DNA of 13,857 nucleotides from an uncultured Selenomonadales bacterium (GCA_937877655.1 CALFJC010000042.1:1-13857), one strand, 5' to 3'. Shown: positions 1 to 9,167, counted from the first letter of the stretch. Made by a program: numbers and translations. Notes: generated by a model not told the origin, from the sequence alone.

Positions 1-27
1 TTCCCTCCGAGTTTGGAGGGATTTTTT
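1..27. terminator. Hairpin with T-run at the left window edge
   Basis: A perfect 6-bp stem, CCCTCC (3-8) with GGAGGG (15-20) around a 6-nt loop, is followed on the plus strand by A and six T (21-27). That is the form of an intrinsic terminator read on the plus strand, for a convergent gene lying left of the window. It also lies 5 nt beyond the stop codon of the minus-strand TolC gene and could end that operon, but the minus-strand tail starts with AA and then leaves the window, so its use in that direction cannot be judged. The T-run overlaps the TolC stop codon. Confidence 0.6.
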
Positions 28-1456
28 ATTCGATAGCGGAAATTTTCAAAGCCTTATCGGAAGATTTTCCTTCCCGCTCGGCTGAAATATATTTCGGAAC
101 GTCAATTCCGACGGGAATTCCCATTGCCTTTTGCAGTTGCGCTTTGTAAAGATTGTATTGATAAAGTGCCGTGAAATAATTTGTCCGCGCCTGCGTCAAT
201 TTTTCTTGGGCATCGGTCACGCTCAAAAGAATGTCGACGCCCTCGACGTAGCGCACAACCGCAATTTCGTAACTTTCATCAGCTTGACGAACTGCTATTT
301 CGGTTGATTTCACATTTTCTTCTGCGGCTCTCATTTGCGTATAAGCCGAGCGCACTTCCAAAGCCACAGATTTATTTATCGCCTCGACTTGCGCCTTCAA
401 TCGCTCGACTTCCGATTTTGCCGCGTGAACATTTGCGCTCGTAACTTTGTTGTCGAAAATATTCCAGCTTAAAGCAATGCCCGCCTGCCAAGTTTCGCTT
501 CTTTCGCTCTGAAACGCGCCGTTTGCCTCGATATTTCTGCTTGCATTGCCCGTTATCATCGGTCGATTGCCCGATTTTGCTGTTTCTACGGACGCTTCAG
601 CCTGATTTACATTGTATTTTGCCGCCGCAAGATCGGAACGGTTTTCAAAAGCGTAATTCAAACACTCCGCCAACGAAATTTCATAAGGTTTGTAGGAAAA
701 AGTGTCCGTCAACTTCAAAGAAGTTTCTTCGGGCAATTCAATCAGAGATAACAAAGTTGATTTTGCAACCGCCAAGCCGCTCCGCGAAGTCGTCAAACTT
801 TGTTCGTAATTCGCCAGCTGAACTTTCATCTGTAAAACTTCGGAATAAGCCGTCGCGCCCTCTTCATATTGCACCTGCAACAAATTTAATTGCTCCGCCG
901 CCATTCTTACCGCACTTTCATTGACATCAACCAGATTTTCTTGCTGTAAAACGCGATAATACGCCTCGATAACTTGATATTTTACTTCTTGCCGCGTATT
1001 TTCCAGTGTCAAATCGGCTGAATTCAGCGCGTAGCGGCGATTTTTTTTGTTTCCTTCCAACTGCCCGCCCGTGTAAATCGGAATTGAAAAGCTGAAAGAA
1101 TTGCTGAACGTGTTGTTATAAGCCGTCGAGCCGCTCATAAAGCTGGGATAACCGTATTCGTCATAAACTATCGCGCCTTTGTTGCCGTAATGTTTATGCG
1201 CCTCGCGATAGCTCCGATAAGATCTCCCGCCGATTTTGTAAGCTTGCGAACTCCAGCCGAAAGTTAAGCCGAATTGCCGCCGCGCCGCCGATAAATTCCA
1301 TTTTGCAGACTCTCTGCCGAATTCTGCCGCCGAAATGTTTTCGTCCGTCGCCAATGCCCGCTCAATGCTCTCCGACAACGATAAATCCATTGCATTTGCT
1401 GAGGAAGTCCATAAAAAGTTAAAAAAAATTATTGCCGCCAAAAATTTTTTCAGCAT
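26..1456 (-). CDS. TolC-family outer-membrane channel protein
   Basis: This is the outer-membrane exit duct of a tripartite exporter, predicted to form a trimeric channel docking onto the periplasmic adaptors encoded upstream. The 476-residue length is normal for TolC/OEP proteins. Residues 1-22 form a signal peptide (KK, hydrophobic core, cleavage after SSANA). The mature protein shows the usual two-fold arrangement of long helical segments (about 25-250 and 270-460), with a tyrosine- and glycine-rich stretch near residues 68-130 that fits the first beta-strand/loop region, and the typical C-terminal LTDAQEKLTQARTNYFTAL segment. It is the last gene of the operon. Its ATG overlaps the stop codon of the sigma-factor gene by one base (TAATG), and a strong GAGGAGG site (1464-1470) sits 7 nt upstream inside that gene, so the two are translationally coupled. 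Family assignment is firm; the partnership with this exporter is inferred from operon position. Confidence 0.92.
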   Translation of the reverse strand: MLKKFLAAIIFFNFLWTSSANAMDLSLSESIERALATDENISAAEFGRESAKWNLSAARRQFGLTFGWSSQAYKIGGRSYRSYREAHKHYGNKGAIVYDEYGYPSFMSGSTAYNNTFSNSFSFSIPIYTGGQLEGNKKNRRYALNSADLTLENTRQEVKYQVIEAYYRVLQQENLVDVNESAVRMAAEQLNLLQVQYEEGATAYSEVLQMKVQLANYEQSLTTSRSGLAVAKSTLLSLIELPEETSLKLTDTFSYKPYEISLAECLNYAFENRSDLAAAKYNVNQAEASVETAKSGNRPMITGNASRNIEANGAFQSERSETWQAGIALSWNIFDNKVTSANVHAAKSEVERLKAQVEAINKSVALEVRSAYTQMRAAEENVKSTEIAVRQADESYEIAVVRYVEGVDILLSVTDAQEKLTQARTNYFTALYQYNLYKAQLQKAMGIPVGIDVPKYISAEREGKSSDKALKISAIE

Positions 1457-2007
1457 TATCCCGCCTCCTCGTCCAAAAATTTTTTCAATTTGGCTCGCGC
1501 CCGATTTAAAATTACTCGCACATTTTCCGACGTTATGTCAAATTTTTTGGCAATATCATCGTTTTTCATGTCGAGATAATATCTCAAAGTGATAATTTTC
1601 CTTTCGCGCTCGTTCAATTTTTCTATCGCCGCTTTTAATCGCTGATTTTTTTCTTCGCGCAGAAATTTTTGCTCCGGTTCTTCGGATTCATCTGCTTTGA
1701 AGTCAAAATCTTCGCCGATAGCCGTTTCATGCTCAATTCTTCTCGCTTGACTGCGATAATATGTGACAATTTCGTTTTGAGTTATTTTCAAAAGCCAAGT
1801 TTGAAAACTTGCGCGAGTTTCATCGAATTTTTCAAGGTTATTGAAGGTTTTCCAAAAAATTATCCCGATAATTTCGTCCGCAAGCTCTTCATTCTGCGTT
1901 TTCATGTAAATATTTTTGTAAACGATCGGGAAAAAATGATTGTACAACTCCACGAAAGAATCTTCATCGCTGACAGCTTTTTTGGCGATAATATCCCAAT
2001 TCGTCAT
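1456..2007 (-). CDS. Sigma-70 family (ECF-like) RNA polymerase sigma factor
   Basis: This 183-residue protein has the two-domain plan of an alternative sigma factor. Region 2 (about 18-90) includes ELADEIIGIIFWKTF and the WLLKITQNEIVTYYRSQARR stretch, which corresponds to the -10 recognition and core-binding part. A charged linker follows (95-120), then region 4 (about 122-180) with LNERERKIITLRYYLDM and a helix-turn-helix (148-170: NDDIAKKFDITSENVRVILNRARAKL). It should direct RNA polymerase to its own promoter class. It starts 11 nt after the second ABC gene, with a G-rich ribosome site (AGGGGGA) 6 nt before the ATG, and overlaps the TolC start by one base. No anti-sigma factor or sensor is adjacent within the window, so how it is controlled is not visible. 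Its place inside the operon suggests that it regulates the operon, the unseen cargo genes, or both; this is inference. Confidence 0.9.
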   Translation of the reverse strand: MTNWDIIAKKAVSDEDSFVELYNHFFPIVYKNIYMKTQNEELADEIIGIIFWKTFNNLEKFDETRASFQTWLLKITQNEIVTYYRSQARRIEHETAIGEDFDFKADESEEPEQKFLREEKNQRLKAAIEKLNERERKIITLRYYLDMKNDDIAKKFDITSENVRVILNRARAKLKKFLDEEAG

Positions 2008-2018
2008 AAAAAATCCCC

Positions 2019-4715
2019 CTACGCAACTTGTCTCTTTACCAGTTCGGCAAAAATCCCGTTTTTCGCCATTAAGTCATCAAAATTTCCCGTCTCGACAATT
2101 TTTCCGCCGTCCATGACAATTATTCTGTCACAATTTCGGATTGTGGAAAGTCTGTGCGCAATTACAATTCGCGTCGCATGAAGTTTTTCGATACTCTCGG
2201 TAACAATCGCCTGCGAACGATTATCCAAAGCCGAAGTTGCCTCGTCGAAAATCAAAATCGACGGCTTATTGACGAGAGCGCGGGCAATCAAAATTCTTTG
2301 ACGTTGCCCGCCCGAAATGTTACTTGAGCCTTCAGAAATAACGGTTTGCATACCCATCGGCATCATCGCAATATCTTCCGCAATTCCGGCGGCTTCGGCG
2401 GCTTCCCAAGCCTCATCTTGCGTCAAAAGTCTCGTGCCGACAATGTTTGTAAAAATATCGCCCGTCATAAGTTGTCCGTTCTGCAAAACTACGCCGAGTT
2501 GCGCCCGCACCGACGGCAAATTCATTTCCGCCAAATCTTGTCCGTCATAATAAATCGCGCCGTTTTTCGGAGTTTCAAAGCCGAGCAAAAGCCGAACCAA
2601 CGTAGATTTTCCGCAACCCGACTTGCCGACAATCGCAACATTTTCTCCCGCCGAAATTTTAAAGCTGACATCCTTTAAAACTTCGCGCTCGCTGCCTTCG
2701 TAAGCAAAAGTTAAGTGATTTACCTCGATAACGCCGCTTAAAACCTCCGCATCGGCTTTTTCGCTGAGATTTTCGGGAACTTCTTTCAAAATCGGGCGCA
2801 AATTCTCCAACTGCGGCTGAATCCCGAAAAAATGTCCGATTAATCCTATCACACTGCCCAAAGTTCCGTTAAAACTCGTATAAGCCGCGTTAAATGCGAT
2901 AAATTGCGCATAACTGATACCCTGAACCGTTTGTCCCGCCGAATTTACCTCGTTCATGCCGTAAACCGCAACGTAATACAAAATCATCGTCAAGATAAAC
3001 GGCTGAATCGATCCGATTATCGACGTGTAATTGTTTTGCCAACGAAGTTTCAAGCTCCAATTCCATTGCTCGCCGAAATCTCGCGCCCAAAGTTGATAAG
3101 CCTGCTCTTCCGCGCCTTGCACTCGAAATTTCGCAAGCCCCGCAAAAATTTGTTGGATTGTGCCCGCCGTTTTGTTTCCGCAAGCGATTAATTTCCTGTT
3201 GAACTCAATCACGCGCCGATAGACAAAGAAAATGAAGATTGAGTAGACGAGCCAAACCGCTATCGCCGCCGCCGTCAACTTCAAACTGTAATAACACATC
3301 AAAAAAATTGACCAGAACGAAAAAATAAAGCTGAAAATCGTTCCGACGAATTCTCCGCTGATTAAGCCTTTGATAACGCCCATTCCGCCCATTCTGCTTG
3401 CCAATTCGCCGACAGTGTATCGTCTGAAAAATTTTGCCGGCAATGTCATCAATCTGCCCCATAAAGCCGCCTCTGACGTGATTTCTATTTTGCTTGAAAT
3501 GCGCAGGACGGCGATTGAACGCACGATTGACAACGCCGCCATCGTGAAACTCGTTGCCATCAAAGCTTGAGTCACCGTCGCCAGCCCTTGCCTGTCCAAA
3601 ATCGGAATTATGTCTTCAAAAATCGTTTCCGTGATTATCGGCGTCGCCAAAGGAATTAAGCCCGCGATTAGGCTCGTTACCAAAACAGTTTTGTAATCCG
3701 CCTTCCAACACTGATTGAACATGAACTTCAGCAAGTCAAAAACTTTCAATTCCCGCGCAGGAAAGCCCGCGTAACACATAAAAGCATCTTTCGATAAATT
3801 TTTTTCCGTTTCCGCGTCCAAAATTATTCCGTTCGGGTTTTCTCGCGTAAAAATTTTGTATTTGTCGGGAGCGGCGGGCAAAAGTGCCGCCAATGTTTTG
3901 TCTTCGCCGTAAAATCCTATCAAAACGCCCGTATCGTTCTTGTACCAGTCATCGGAAAGCGTTACCAAACGCATTTGCATGTTTCCTTTTTGGATTAATC
4001 GCCGCAAAATTCCTACCGCGTCGAGTTTCGCAGAAATTTCTGTTCCGATTGAGATATTTTCCGTAGGCATTTGTAATTTTTTCGCCACAAGCCGCACGAT
4101 AAATGTTGCGTCCTCCGTCGATTTATTTCTTTTAATTTCGGAGGGCGAATATAAAATTTTTTCTTCGCCGAGTAATGATCGAATTGAATTTTCAACCATT
4201 ACTCTTTTGTTTTTGAGCCGCCATTCCGTCCGTTGGCTTAATTTTTTGTCCTCCGAGCCGAATTTAACGCCCAAAAACATTGATAATATCTGTTCGTTCA
4301 ATAAAAATTCTTCAAAAAGTTCATCGAAGGTTGTTTTGTCGGCTAAAATCGTGCCTTGTCGCCATGAAATTAAATTTTCGTCGCCCTTATCCGCCAAAAG
4401 CTGGAGCCATGACATTCTTTCCAGCGCATTTTTAAACCAATGCGCCATTAATTCGCGCAGATTTTCCGTTTCCTGCTCCGCGAACGAATTTATTTTCAGC
4501 TCCGAGTCTTCAACCGCGTAAATCGAAATTTTTATCCCCGTTAAATCGTCCATTGACGGGAAAATTGCTTCGCCGACCTCAACCGTCATCATAAAAAATT
4601 GCCGAAAGGAAACTTCTTCGCCCGCCACCGCGTAAACTTCGATTTTTCCGCGCTCTATCTGCAAAAATTTATCGTCGTCTTCCAAAATCAGCCGTTGTCC
4701 CGCGAGTAATTTCAT
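2019..4715 (-). CDS. NHLM-type ABC exporter 2: permease/ATPase with extra N-terminal domain
   Basis: This is the second of the two ABC transporters typical of NHLM bacteriocin systems (the permease/ATPase type without a peptidase). Residues 1 to about 330 are an extra soluble region; its first ~80 residues resemble a cupin or cyclic-nucleotide-binding fold in pattern only. A six-helix exporter membrane domain follows (about 340-640), then the nucleotide-binding domain with Walker A GKSGCGKST (697-705), signature ISGGQ (800-804), Walker B ILIFDE (820-825) and switch His854, all intact. No C39 peptidase domain is present. I place the start at the ATG at 4715: it lies 4 nt after the upstream stop and 8 nt after a GAGGG site (4724-4728). 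The frame can be extended to an ATG at 4745, overlapping the previous gene by 26 nt, but that start lacks a comparable site. It probably forms a complex with the C39 exporter. The family call is from memory of domain layout. Confidence 0.88.
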   Translation of the reverse strand: MKLLAGQRLILEDDDKFLQIERGKIEVYAVAGEEVSFRQFFMMTVEVGEAIFPSMDDLTGIKISIYAVEDSELKINSFAEQETENLRELMAHWFKNALERMSWLQLLADKGDENLISWRQGTILADKTTFDELFEEFLLNEQILSMFLGVKFGSEDKKLSQRTEWRLKNKRVMVENSIRSLLGEEKILYSPSEIKRNKSTEDATFIVRLVAKKLQMPTENISIGTEISAKLDAVGILRRLIQKGNMQMRLVTLSDDWYKNDTGVLIGFYGEDKTLAALLPAAPDKYKIFTRENPNGIILDAETEKNLSKDAFMCYAGFPARELKVFDLLKFMFNQCWKADYKTVLVTSLIAGLIPLATPIITETIFEDIIPILDRQGLATVTQALMATSFTMAALSIVRSIAVLRISSKIEITSEAALWGRLMTLPAKFFRRYTVGELASRMGGMGVIKGLISGEFVGTIFSFIFSFWSIFLMCYYSLKLTAAAIAVWLVYSIFIFFVYRRVIEFNRKLIACGNKTAGTIQQIFAGLAKFRVQGAEEQAYQLWARDFGEQWNWSLKLRWQNNYTSIIGSIQPFILTMILYYVAVYGMNEVNSAGQTVQGISYAQFIAFNAAYTSFNGTLGSVIGLIGHFFGIQPQLENLRPILKEVPENLSEKADAEVLSGVIEVNHLTFAYEGSEREVLKDVSFKISAGENVAIVGKSGCGKSTLVRLLLGFETPKNGAIYYDGQDLAEMNLPSVRAQLGVVLQNGQLMTGDIFTNIVGTRLLTQDEAWEAAEAAGIAEDIAMMPMGMQTVISEGSSNISGGQRQRILIARALVNKPSILIFDEATSALDNRSQAIVTESIEKLHATRIVIAHRLSTIRNCDRIIVMDGGKIVETGNFDDLMAKNGIFAELVKRQVA

Positions 4716-4719
4716 TGAA

Positions 4720-6927
4720 TCAGCCCTCATTTTCGCGTTCCTCAATCAATCTTTTGTATGCGCCGTCATGTTGAATCATTTCGCGATGCTTGCCGCGCTC
4801 GACAACTTTTCCGTGCTCCAAAACAATAATTTCGTCGCAGTCGCGAATTGTCGAAAGTCTGTGCGCCACAATCAAACACGAACAGCCGCGATGACGAATA
4901 TTTTCCAGAACAATTTTTTCCGTTATCGGATCAAGCGCGGAAGTAGCCTCGTCCAAAACCAAAATCGAAGGATTCGTTGCCAATGCGCGGGCAATTTCCA
5001 ATCGCTGACGCTGTCCGCCAGAAAAATTCAAGCCGCCTTCGGAAACTTGCGCATCATAGCCGCCTTCCAAGTTAAAAATTTCTTCGTGTATGCAAGCGTC
5101 CTTCGCCGCCGCGATTATGTCGTTTCGCGGTATCGAGTCGTCAAACAGCGCGATATTCTCCGCAACCGTTCCCGTTATCAAAAAAATATCTTGGTCAACC
5201 GCCGATAACGAATTCAAAATAACTTTTCGCGGCAAATCTCTTCTTTCGACGCCGTCAAATAAAATTTTCCCCGACCATTCCTCGTAAAGCCCCGTGACAA
5301 TTTTTGCCAAAGTGGATTTTCCGCTCCCCGACGCTCCGACAACCGCTATCCAACTGCCGGGCTTCATTTTCAAATTAAAATTCGTCAAAAGCGGTTTTTC
5401 AAGCGGCGAGTACCCGAAATTTATATCTTCAAGCGTCAATTCTCCGCTCAATCTGTCGCGAAAATATTTTTTCTCCGAATCATCGGCGGGAAAATTCAAA
5501 GAATCAACTCCATATTGTCTGACATCGTTTAAACGTTGCATTTGCATTTCGGTTGTCTGCAAAGTCGAGCCGAGCCCGACCAATGCGTTGACAGGGGCTT
5601 GAAAACTGCCCATTAAGTTTTGAAAAGCCATAAACATGCCCGCCGTCATTGCGCCGTCCATTATCGAAAAGCCGCCGAACGTCATTATCAACGCGCCGTT
5701 TATGCCGCCGAGTAATGTCGGCAATAAATTCACCGACATTGACCATAACGCCGTTTCCTGCGAAGATTTTAAAACTTTTGTCTGATAGCCCGCCCATTTC
5801 GTGAAAAAATCTGATTCGTCGCCGTTAGCTTTGATTGTTTCAATCATTCGGAGCCCGTTCATCGCTACGCCGTATGCTTTGCCGCTGTCCTGCTGAATTT
5901 TCATCTGCAAATCCGTTAAATGCCGCCGCATTGCGAAGAACATTATTATTCCGAGCGAACTGAACGCCACGCCGATTATCGTAAGCGTCACATTGTATTG
6001 AAGGAGCAACAGCAAATAAAAAATCGCAACGAGCAGATCCAAAACTGCCGTCGCCGCCGGTCCGGAGAGCACTCCCGCTATCGATTCGTTGAAACCTACG
6101 CGCCCCGCAACCTCCGCCGCATATCTCTGATGAAAAAATTGCATCGGCAGGCGCAATAAATGCCAAAAATAGCTCGACGAGTCCGCCAGAGTCAATTTTC
6201 TCTGCCAACGAGTCAAAACTACCGCCCGCAAAAAAGCTATCACGCCCGAAACTATAAATGATACCGTCATTGCCATGCAAAAATTGAACATCCAATCGGG
6301 ATGCTTGCGAGTTAAAATTTCGTCCAAAAAAATTTGGCTCATTATCGGCGATGCCAAGCCGGGAATTATCGCGCAAAATTCCAAAAGCAAAATAAACGTT
6401 ACCGCCCATTTATCTTGCTTCAATTTAGAAAAAATGTCTTTGAAGACGTTGTATCTGTGCCCTTCCTTGCGAAAATCTTCGCCGGGTTCAATCTTAAGCG
6501 CAATGCCCGTGTAAGATGTCCTGAATTCTTTCAACGGAACAGTCCGCCGCCCCATTGCGGGATCGTTTAAATAGGCTGTGTCCTTTTTTATCCCTTCCAA
6601 AACCACAAAATGATTAAATTCCCAATGAATTATCAGCGGAAAAGGATTTTGGGGCACGGATTTTAAAATTGCGTCCGTCGAAAGGCGATAACCGTTTGCT
6701 TTGCAGTTTCTTCCTCGCGCCGCACGAATTACACAGCTTGCTTTTGAACCGTCACGATTAACGCCGCACTCTTGACGCAACTTTTCAAGCGGTATCCATA
6801 AGCCGTAATGCGCCAAAACCATTGCCAAAGACGCCGCGCCGCACTCGGTTGCCTCCATTTGTAAAATTGTCGGCACTTTTACTCGCGAGCCGCCGTCGGA
6901 AAAAATTTTTTTTATTCTTTCAAGCAT
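4720..6927 (-). CDS. NHLM-type ABC exporter 1: C39 peptidase/permease/ATPase
   Basis: This 735-residue exporter should cut the leader from a peptide precursor and pump the product across the inner membrane. The N-terminal C39 peptidase (about 17-150) has all expected catalytic residues: Gln23 (oxyanion), Cys29 in MEATECGAASLAM, His106 in HWEFNHFVVLEG and Asp122 in LNDPAMG. Such domains normally cleave after a double-glycine-type leader. The membrane domain spans about 165-450. The nucleotide-binding domain has Walker A GASGSGKST (531-539), signature FSGGQ (635-639), Walker B ILVLDE (655-660) and switch His689, so it should be active. The ATG lies 6 nt after the stop of the NHLM HlyD gene, with an AGGTGA ribosome site. 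Domain order and neighbours fit the NHLM/NHLP bacteriocin export family; an ordinary C39 bacteriocin exporter is the main alternative. No substrate peptide is encoded next to it. Confidence 0.93.
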   Translation of the reverse strand: MLERIKKIFSDGGSRVKVPTILQMEATECGAASLAMVLAHYGLWIPLEKLRQECGVNRDGSKASCVIRAARGRNCKANGYRLSTDAILKSVPQNPFPLIIHWEFNHFVVLEGIKKDTAYLNDPAMGRRTVPLKEFRTSYTGIALKIEPGEDFRKEGHRYNVFKDIFSKLKQDKWAVTFILLLEFCAIIPGLASPIMSQIFLDEILTRKHPDWMFNFCMAMTVSFIVSGVIAFLRAVVLTRWQRKLTLADSSSYFWHLLRLPMQFFHQRYAAEVAGRVGFNESIAGVLSGPAATAVLDLLVAIFYLLLLLQYNVTLTIIGVAFSSLGIIMFFAMRRHLTDLQMKIQQDSGKAYGVAMNGLRMIETIKANGDESDFFTKWAGYQTKVLKSSQETALWSMSVNLLPTLLGGINGALIMTFGGFSIMDGAMTAGMFMAFQNLMGSFQAPVNALVGLGSTLQTTEMQMQRLNDVRQYGVDSLNFPADDSEKKYFRDRLSGELTLEDINFGYSPLEKPLLTNFNLKMKPGSWIAVVGASGSGKSTLAKIVTGLYEEWSGKILFDGVERRDLPRKVILNSLSAVDQDIFLITGTVAENIALFDDSIPRNDIIAAAKDACIHEEIFNLEGGYDAQVSEGGLNFSGGQRQRLEIARALATNPSILVLDEATSALDPITEKIVLENIRHRGCSCLIVAHRLSTIRDCDEIIVLEHGKVVERGKHREMIQHDGAYKRLIEERENEG

Positions 6928-6933
6928 TTCGGC

Positions 6934-7920
6934 TCACCTGTTGCGCAACCATTGACTTAATTTGTAAAAAACCTTCTGTATCGGCGGCTGTTTTTCAATT
7001 ATTATCGAGCCCGTGCAAAAACTTCCTGCCGTTATCGGTTTGTGTTCGCCGACTTGCGAAGTCCACAGGTAGCCCGAAGCCGATTTATCATCTTTAACCA
7101 AATCGAATGTCACTTCCATAACCGCGCTTTGTTGGCTTTGCAAAATGTATTGCGCCAGATAATCATTGCCCAATTTGTTTTGAATCGATTGAGTTGAAAC
7201 GGGATATTGCGAAACAGAGCGCACAACTCCGATTAAACTTCCGCTCAATGAAACATCTGTGCCGTTCGGAGCAAGTTGAATCGTCTGTCCGGGCTTTACG
7301 CGCTTTCCTTTGTCCAATCCGATATATAAAATGCCGGTTAAATCTTGTCTGCCGCTACTTAAGCGAATTGTGCAAATCGGAGAGCCGCTTCCGACCGTCG
7401 CGCCTTCATTTGTAAGCAATTCATCAACCGTTCCGTCATAACTGCTGTAAACAAATTCCGTTTCTTCCTTCTGATAACGCCGCGCATCATATTCGTAAAC
7501 TTTATTCATCGCGTCAAGCTCGCTCGTCGCCAATTCGGGAGCATATTGCGCCATTCTTGTACTTGCACTTTCCTGAATCTGTTCTATGTGCGCAATTTTG
7601 TCGCCCTTTTTTATTTTCTGCCCGCCGTGAATATAAATTTTGTCGATTTTCCCGCCAAAAACCGTCGTTACATTGGTTATTCCCTGCGGATCCATGATTA
7701 AGCCCATGCCTTCCGCTTTTACCGTGAAGGAGCCGTAAATCGACCACAAAATTACAGAGAAAACCGTTACCAAAACCGCGATTAAGCCCATCCATGTTAT
7801 CGGCGTCGTTATCGGCAATATCTCATCCAATTTTTCGGGCGAACGCATTTTGTTTAATGCTTCCGCGCTGAATATCCCGTCCTTTTTTTGCGTCCAACGT
7901 TCACTTGCATTTTCAGCCAT
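6934..7920 (-). CDS. NHLM bacteriocin system secretion protein (HlyD-like adaptor)
   Basis: This is a 328-residue membrane-fusion protein of the type that accompanies paired NHLM ABC exporters. A cytoplasmic N-terminus (about 1-40) precedes one transmembrane helix (43-62). The periplasmic part has a biotinyl-lipoyl-like half-motif (GGKIDKIYIHGGQKIKKGDKIAHIE, about 89-113, of which only the pattern is quoted in part), a very short helical insert (about 114-150), the second lipoyl half (YDGTVDELLTNEGATVGSGS, about 161-180) and a beta-barrel region. The helical hairpin is far shorter than in HlyD, so on its own it would not obviously reach a TolC trunk. Its ATG overlaps the stop of the upstream adaptor gene by one base (TAATG), which indicates translational coupling. 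It probably sits directly on the ABC exporters. Confidence 0.85.
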   Translation of the reverse strand: MAENASERWTQKKDGIFSAEALNKMRSPEKLDEILPITTPITWMGLIAVLVTVFSVILWSIYGSFTVKAEGMGLIMDPQGITNVTTVFGGKIDKIYIHGGQKIKKGDKIAHIEQIQESASTRMAQYAPELATSELDAMNKVYEYDARRYQKEETEFVYSSYDGTVDELLTNEGATVGSGSPICTIRLSSGRQDLTGILYIGLDKGKRVKPGQTIQLAPNGTDVSLSGSLIGVVRSVSQYPVSTQSIQNKLGNDYLAQYILQSQQSAVMEVTFDLVKDDKSASGYLWTSQVGEHKPITAGSFCTGSIIIEKQPPIQKVFYKLSQWLRNR

Positions 7921-9167
7921 TAATTTTTTCCATCCTCAAACTTTGTTTCAATCTTCATGCCGTCCGAGAGCCCTTCAAAACTTTCAAGCACGACAATTTC
8001 TCCTTCATTCAAGCCGCTTAAAATTTCTATGTCAGTTCCGTCGTTTACTCCGGTTAAAACTTCGCGCCGCTCAATAATTCCGTCCTTGACAACGAAAACC
8101 AAATCATTTTCGGCGTCAGCCATCGAGTTAAGCGGCACAGTCAAGCAATTCCGCCCGCGTTCAGACTTCAAACGAACATTATTGTAAGTCATCGGCTCCA
8201 ATACCTGCGACCGATTGTCTATTTCCCATAAAATGCGCCGCATTACCGCCTTTTCATTTGTCGGCGGAGTGATCTCTCTTATCTGCGCGGAAAATTTTTC
8301 TGTCTTGCCCAAATTCCCCGCCGAATATTCCGTATCATATGCTTTTTGAAAAGAACCTTCGCTGAATTCCAAAATTACTTGCTCGCCGACCCGCAAATAA
8401 CTTGCATTTGCATTTTCCAACGTCGTAGAGAAAAGCAACGTCTCAAAATTTCCTATCAATGCCAACGGCGTCCCGCCCTGCACATAAGAGCCCTCGCGCT
8501 TGTATATAAGCAAAATATTTCCGTCTATCGGCGAAATAACTTTTTGTCGCGCCGCTTGGATTTTGTATTGCTCCAATTCAGCTTCCGCAACTTTTATCGA
8601 CGCCCGCGCAGATTCAACTTCCGCTTTTGCCGCCCGAACTGCTTCTTGCGCCGCCAAAAATTCTGCTTCCGCCGCCTCCATTTTCTCTTTTGAAGTCGCA
8701 TTTCTCAACATTAATCGTTCTTGCCTGTGAAAAACGTTTTCCGCGTTGGTTAATGACGCTTCCATCCTCTGAACATTGCTCAATGCTTGGCTTAAAGCCG
8801 CTTCCGTTTGATGAACTTTGCTTTGTGCTTGCTGAATTTGCATCGGAATTTGTTCGTTCGTCAATTCCATCAGTTCTTCGCCCTTGAAAACGTTTTGATT
8901 CTTCGTTACAAATATTTCTGTGATTCGTCCGTCGATTAATGCCGGCGCGTCAGTCATGTTCTCGCTGTATAACTTAATCGATTCCAAATCCACTACGGGA
9001 TTTAAAAATTTTTTCGTCGCTCGCCCGCAAGTTAATTCTATCGAGCGCGCTTCCATTCGATTTGCTATCTGATTTTCGTCCCGATAGTTCAGCCAGCCGC
9101 CGTAAGCCACCAACGACACCGACAAGATTAATATAATCGCCATTCCTATGTAAAAAAACTTCTTCAT
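7920..9167 (-). CDS. RND-type periplasmic adaptor (membrane-fusion protein)
   Basis: This 415-residue adaptor has one N-terminal membrane anchor (about 4-24), a lipoyl half (about 76-104), a long Ala/Glu/Gln-rich coiled-coil hairpin (about 105-205), the second lipoyl half with VISPIDGNILLIYKREGSYV (210-229), a beta-barrel domain (about 241-310) and a membrane-proximal domain near the C-terminus (VFVVKDGIIERREVLTG region). Such proteins bridge an inner-membrane pump and TolC. It is the first gene of the operon. I choose the ATG at 9167, 6 nt after a GGAG site (9174-9177) and followed by MKKFF, rather than the in-frame TTG at 9179, which has no ribosome site. The operon promoter lies about 30 nt upstream. 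It may be the part that physically reaches TolC, working beside the shorter NHLM adaptor; this is inference. Confidence 0.88.
   Translation of the reverse strand: MKKFFYIGMAIILILSVSLVAYGGWLNYRDENQIANRMEARSIELTCGRATKKFLNPVVDLESIKLYSENMTDAPALIDGRITEIFVTKNQNVFKGEELMELTNEQIPMQIQQAQSKVHQTEAALSQALSNVQRMEASLTNAENVFHRQERLMLRNATSKEKMEAAEAEFLAAQEAVRAAKAEVESARASIKVAEAELEQYKIQAARQKVISPIDGNILLIYKREGSYVQGGTPLALIGNFETLLFSTTLENANASYLRVGEQVILEFSEGSFQKAYDTEYSAGNLGKTEKFSAQIREITPPTNEKAVMRRILWEIDNRSQVLEPMTYNNVRLKSERGRNCLTVPLNSMADAENDLVFVVKDGIIERREVLTGVNDGTDIEILSGLNEGEIVVLESFEGLSDGMKIETKFEDGKN

Noticed and set aside
3940..4521. 193-codon open frame on the plus strand inside the second ABC gene
   Set aside because: It runs opposite to a well-supported ABC gene, has no ribosome site and its Ser/Arg-rich product resembles no family; the open frame is a by-product of the codon use of the real gene.
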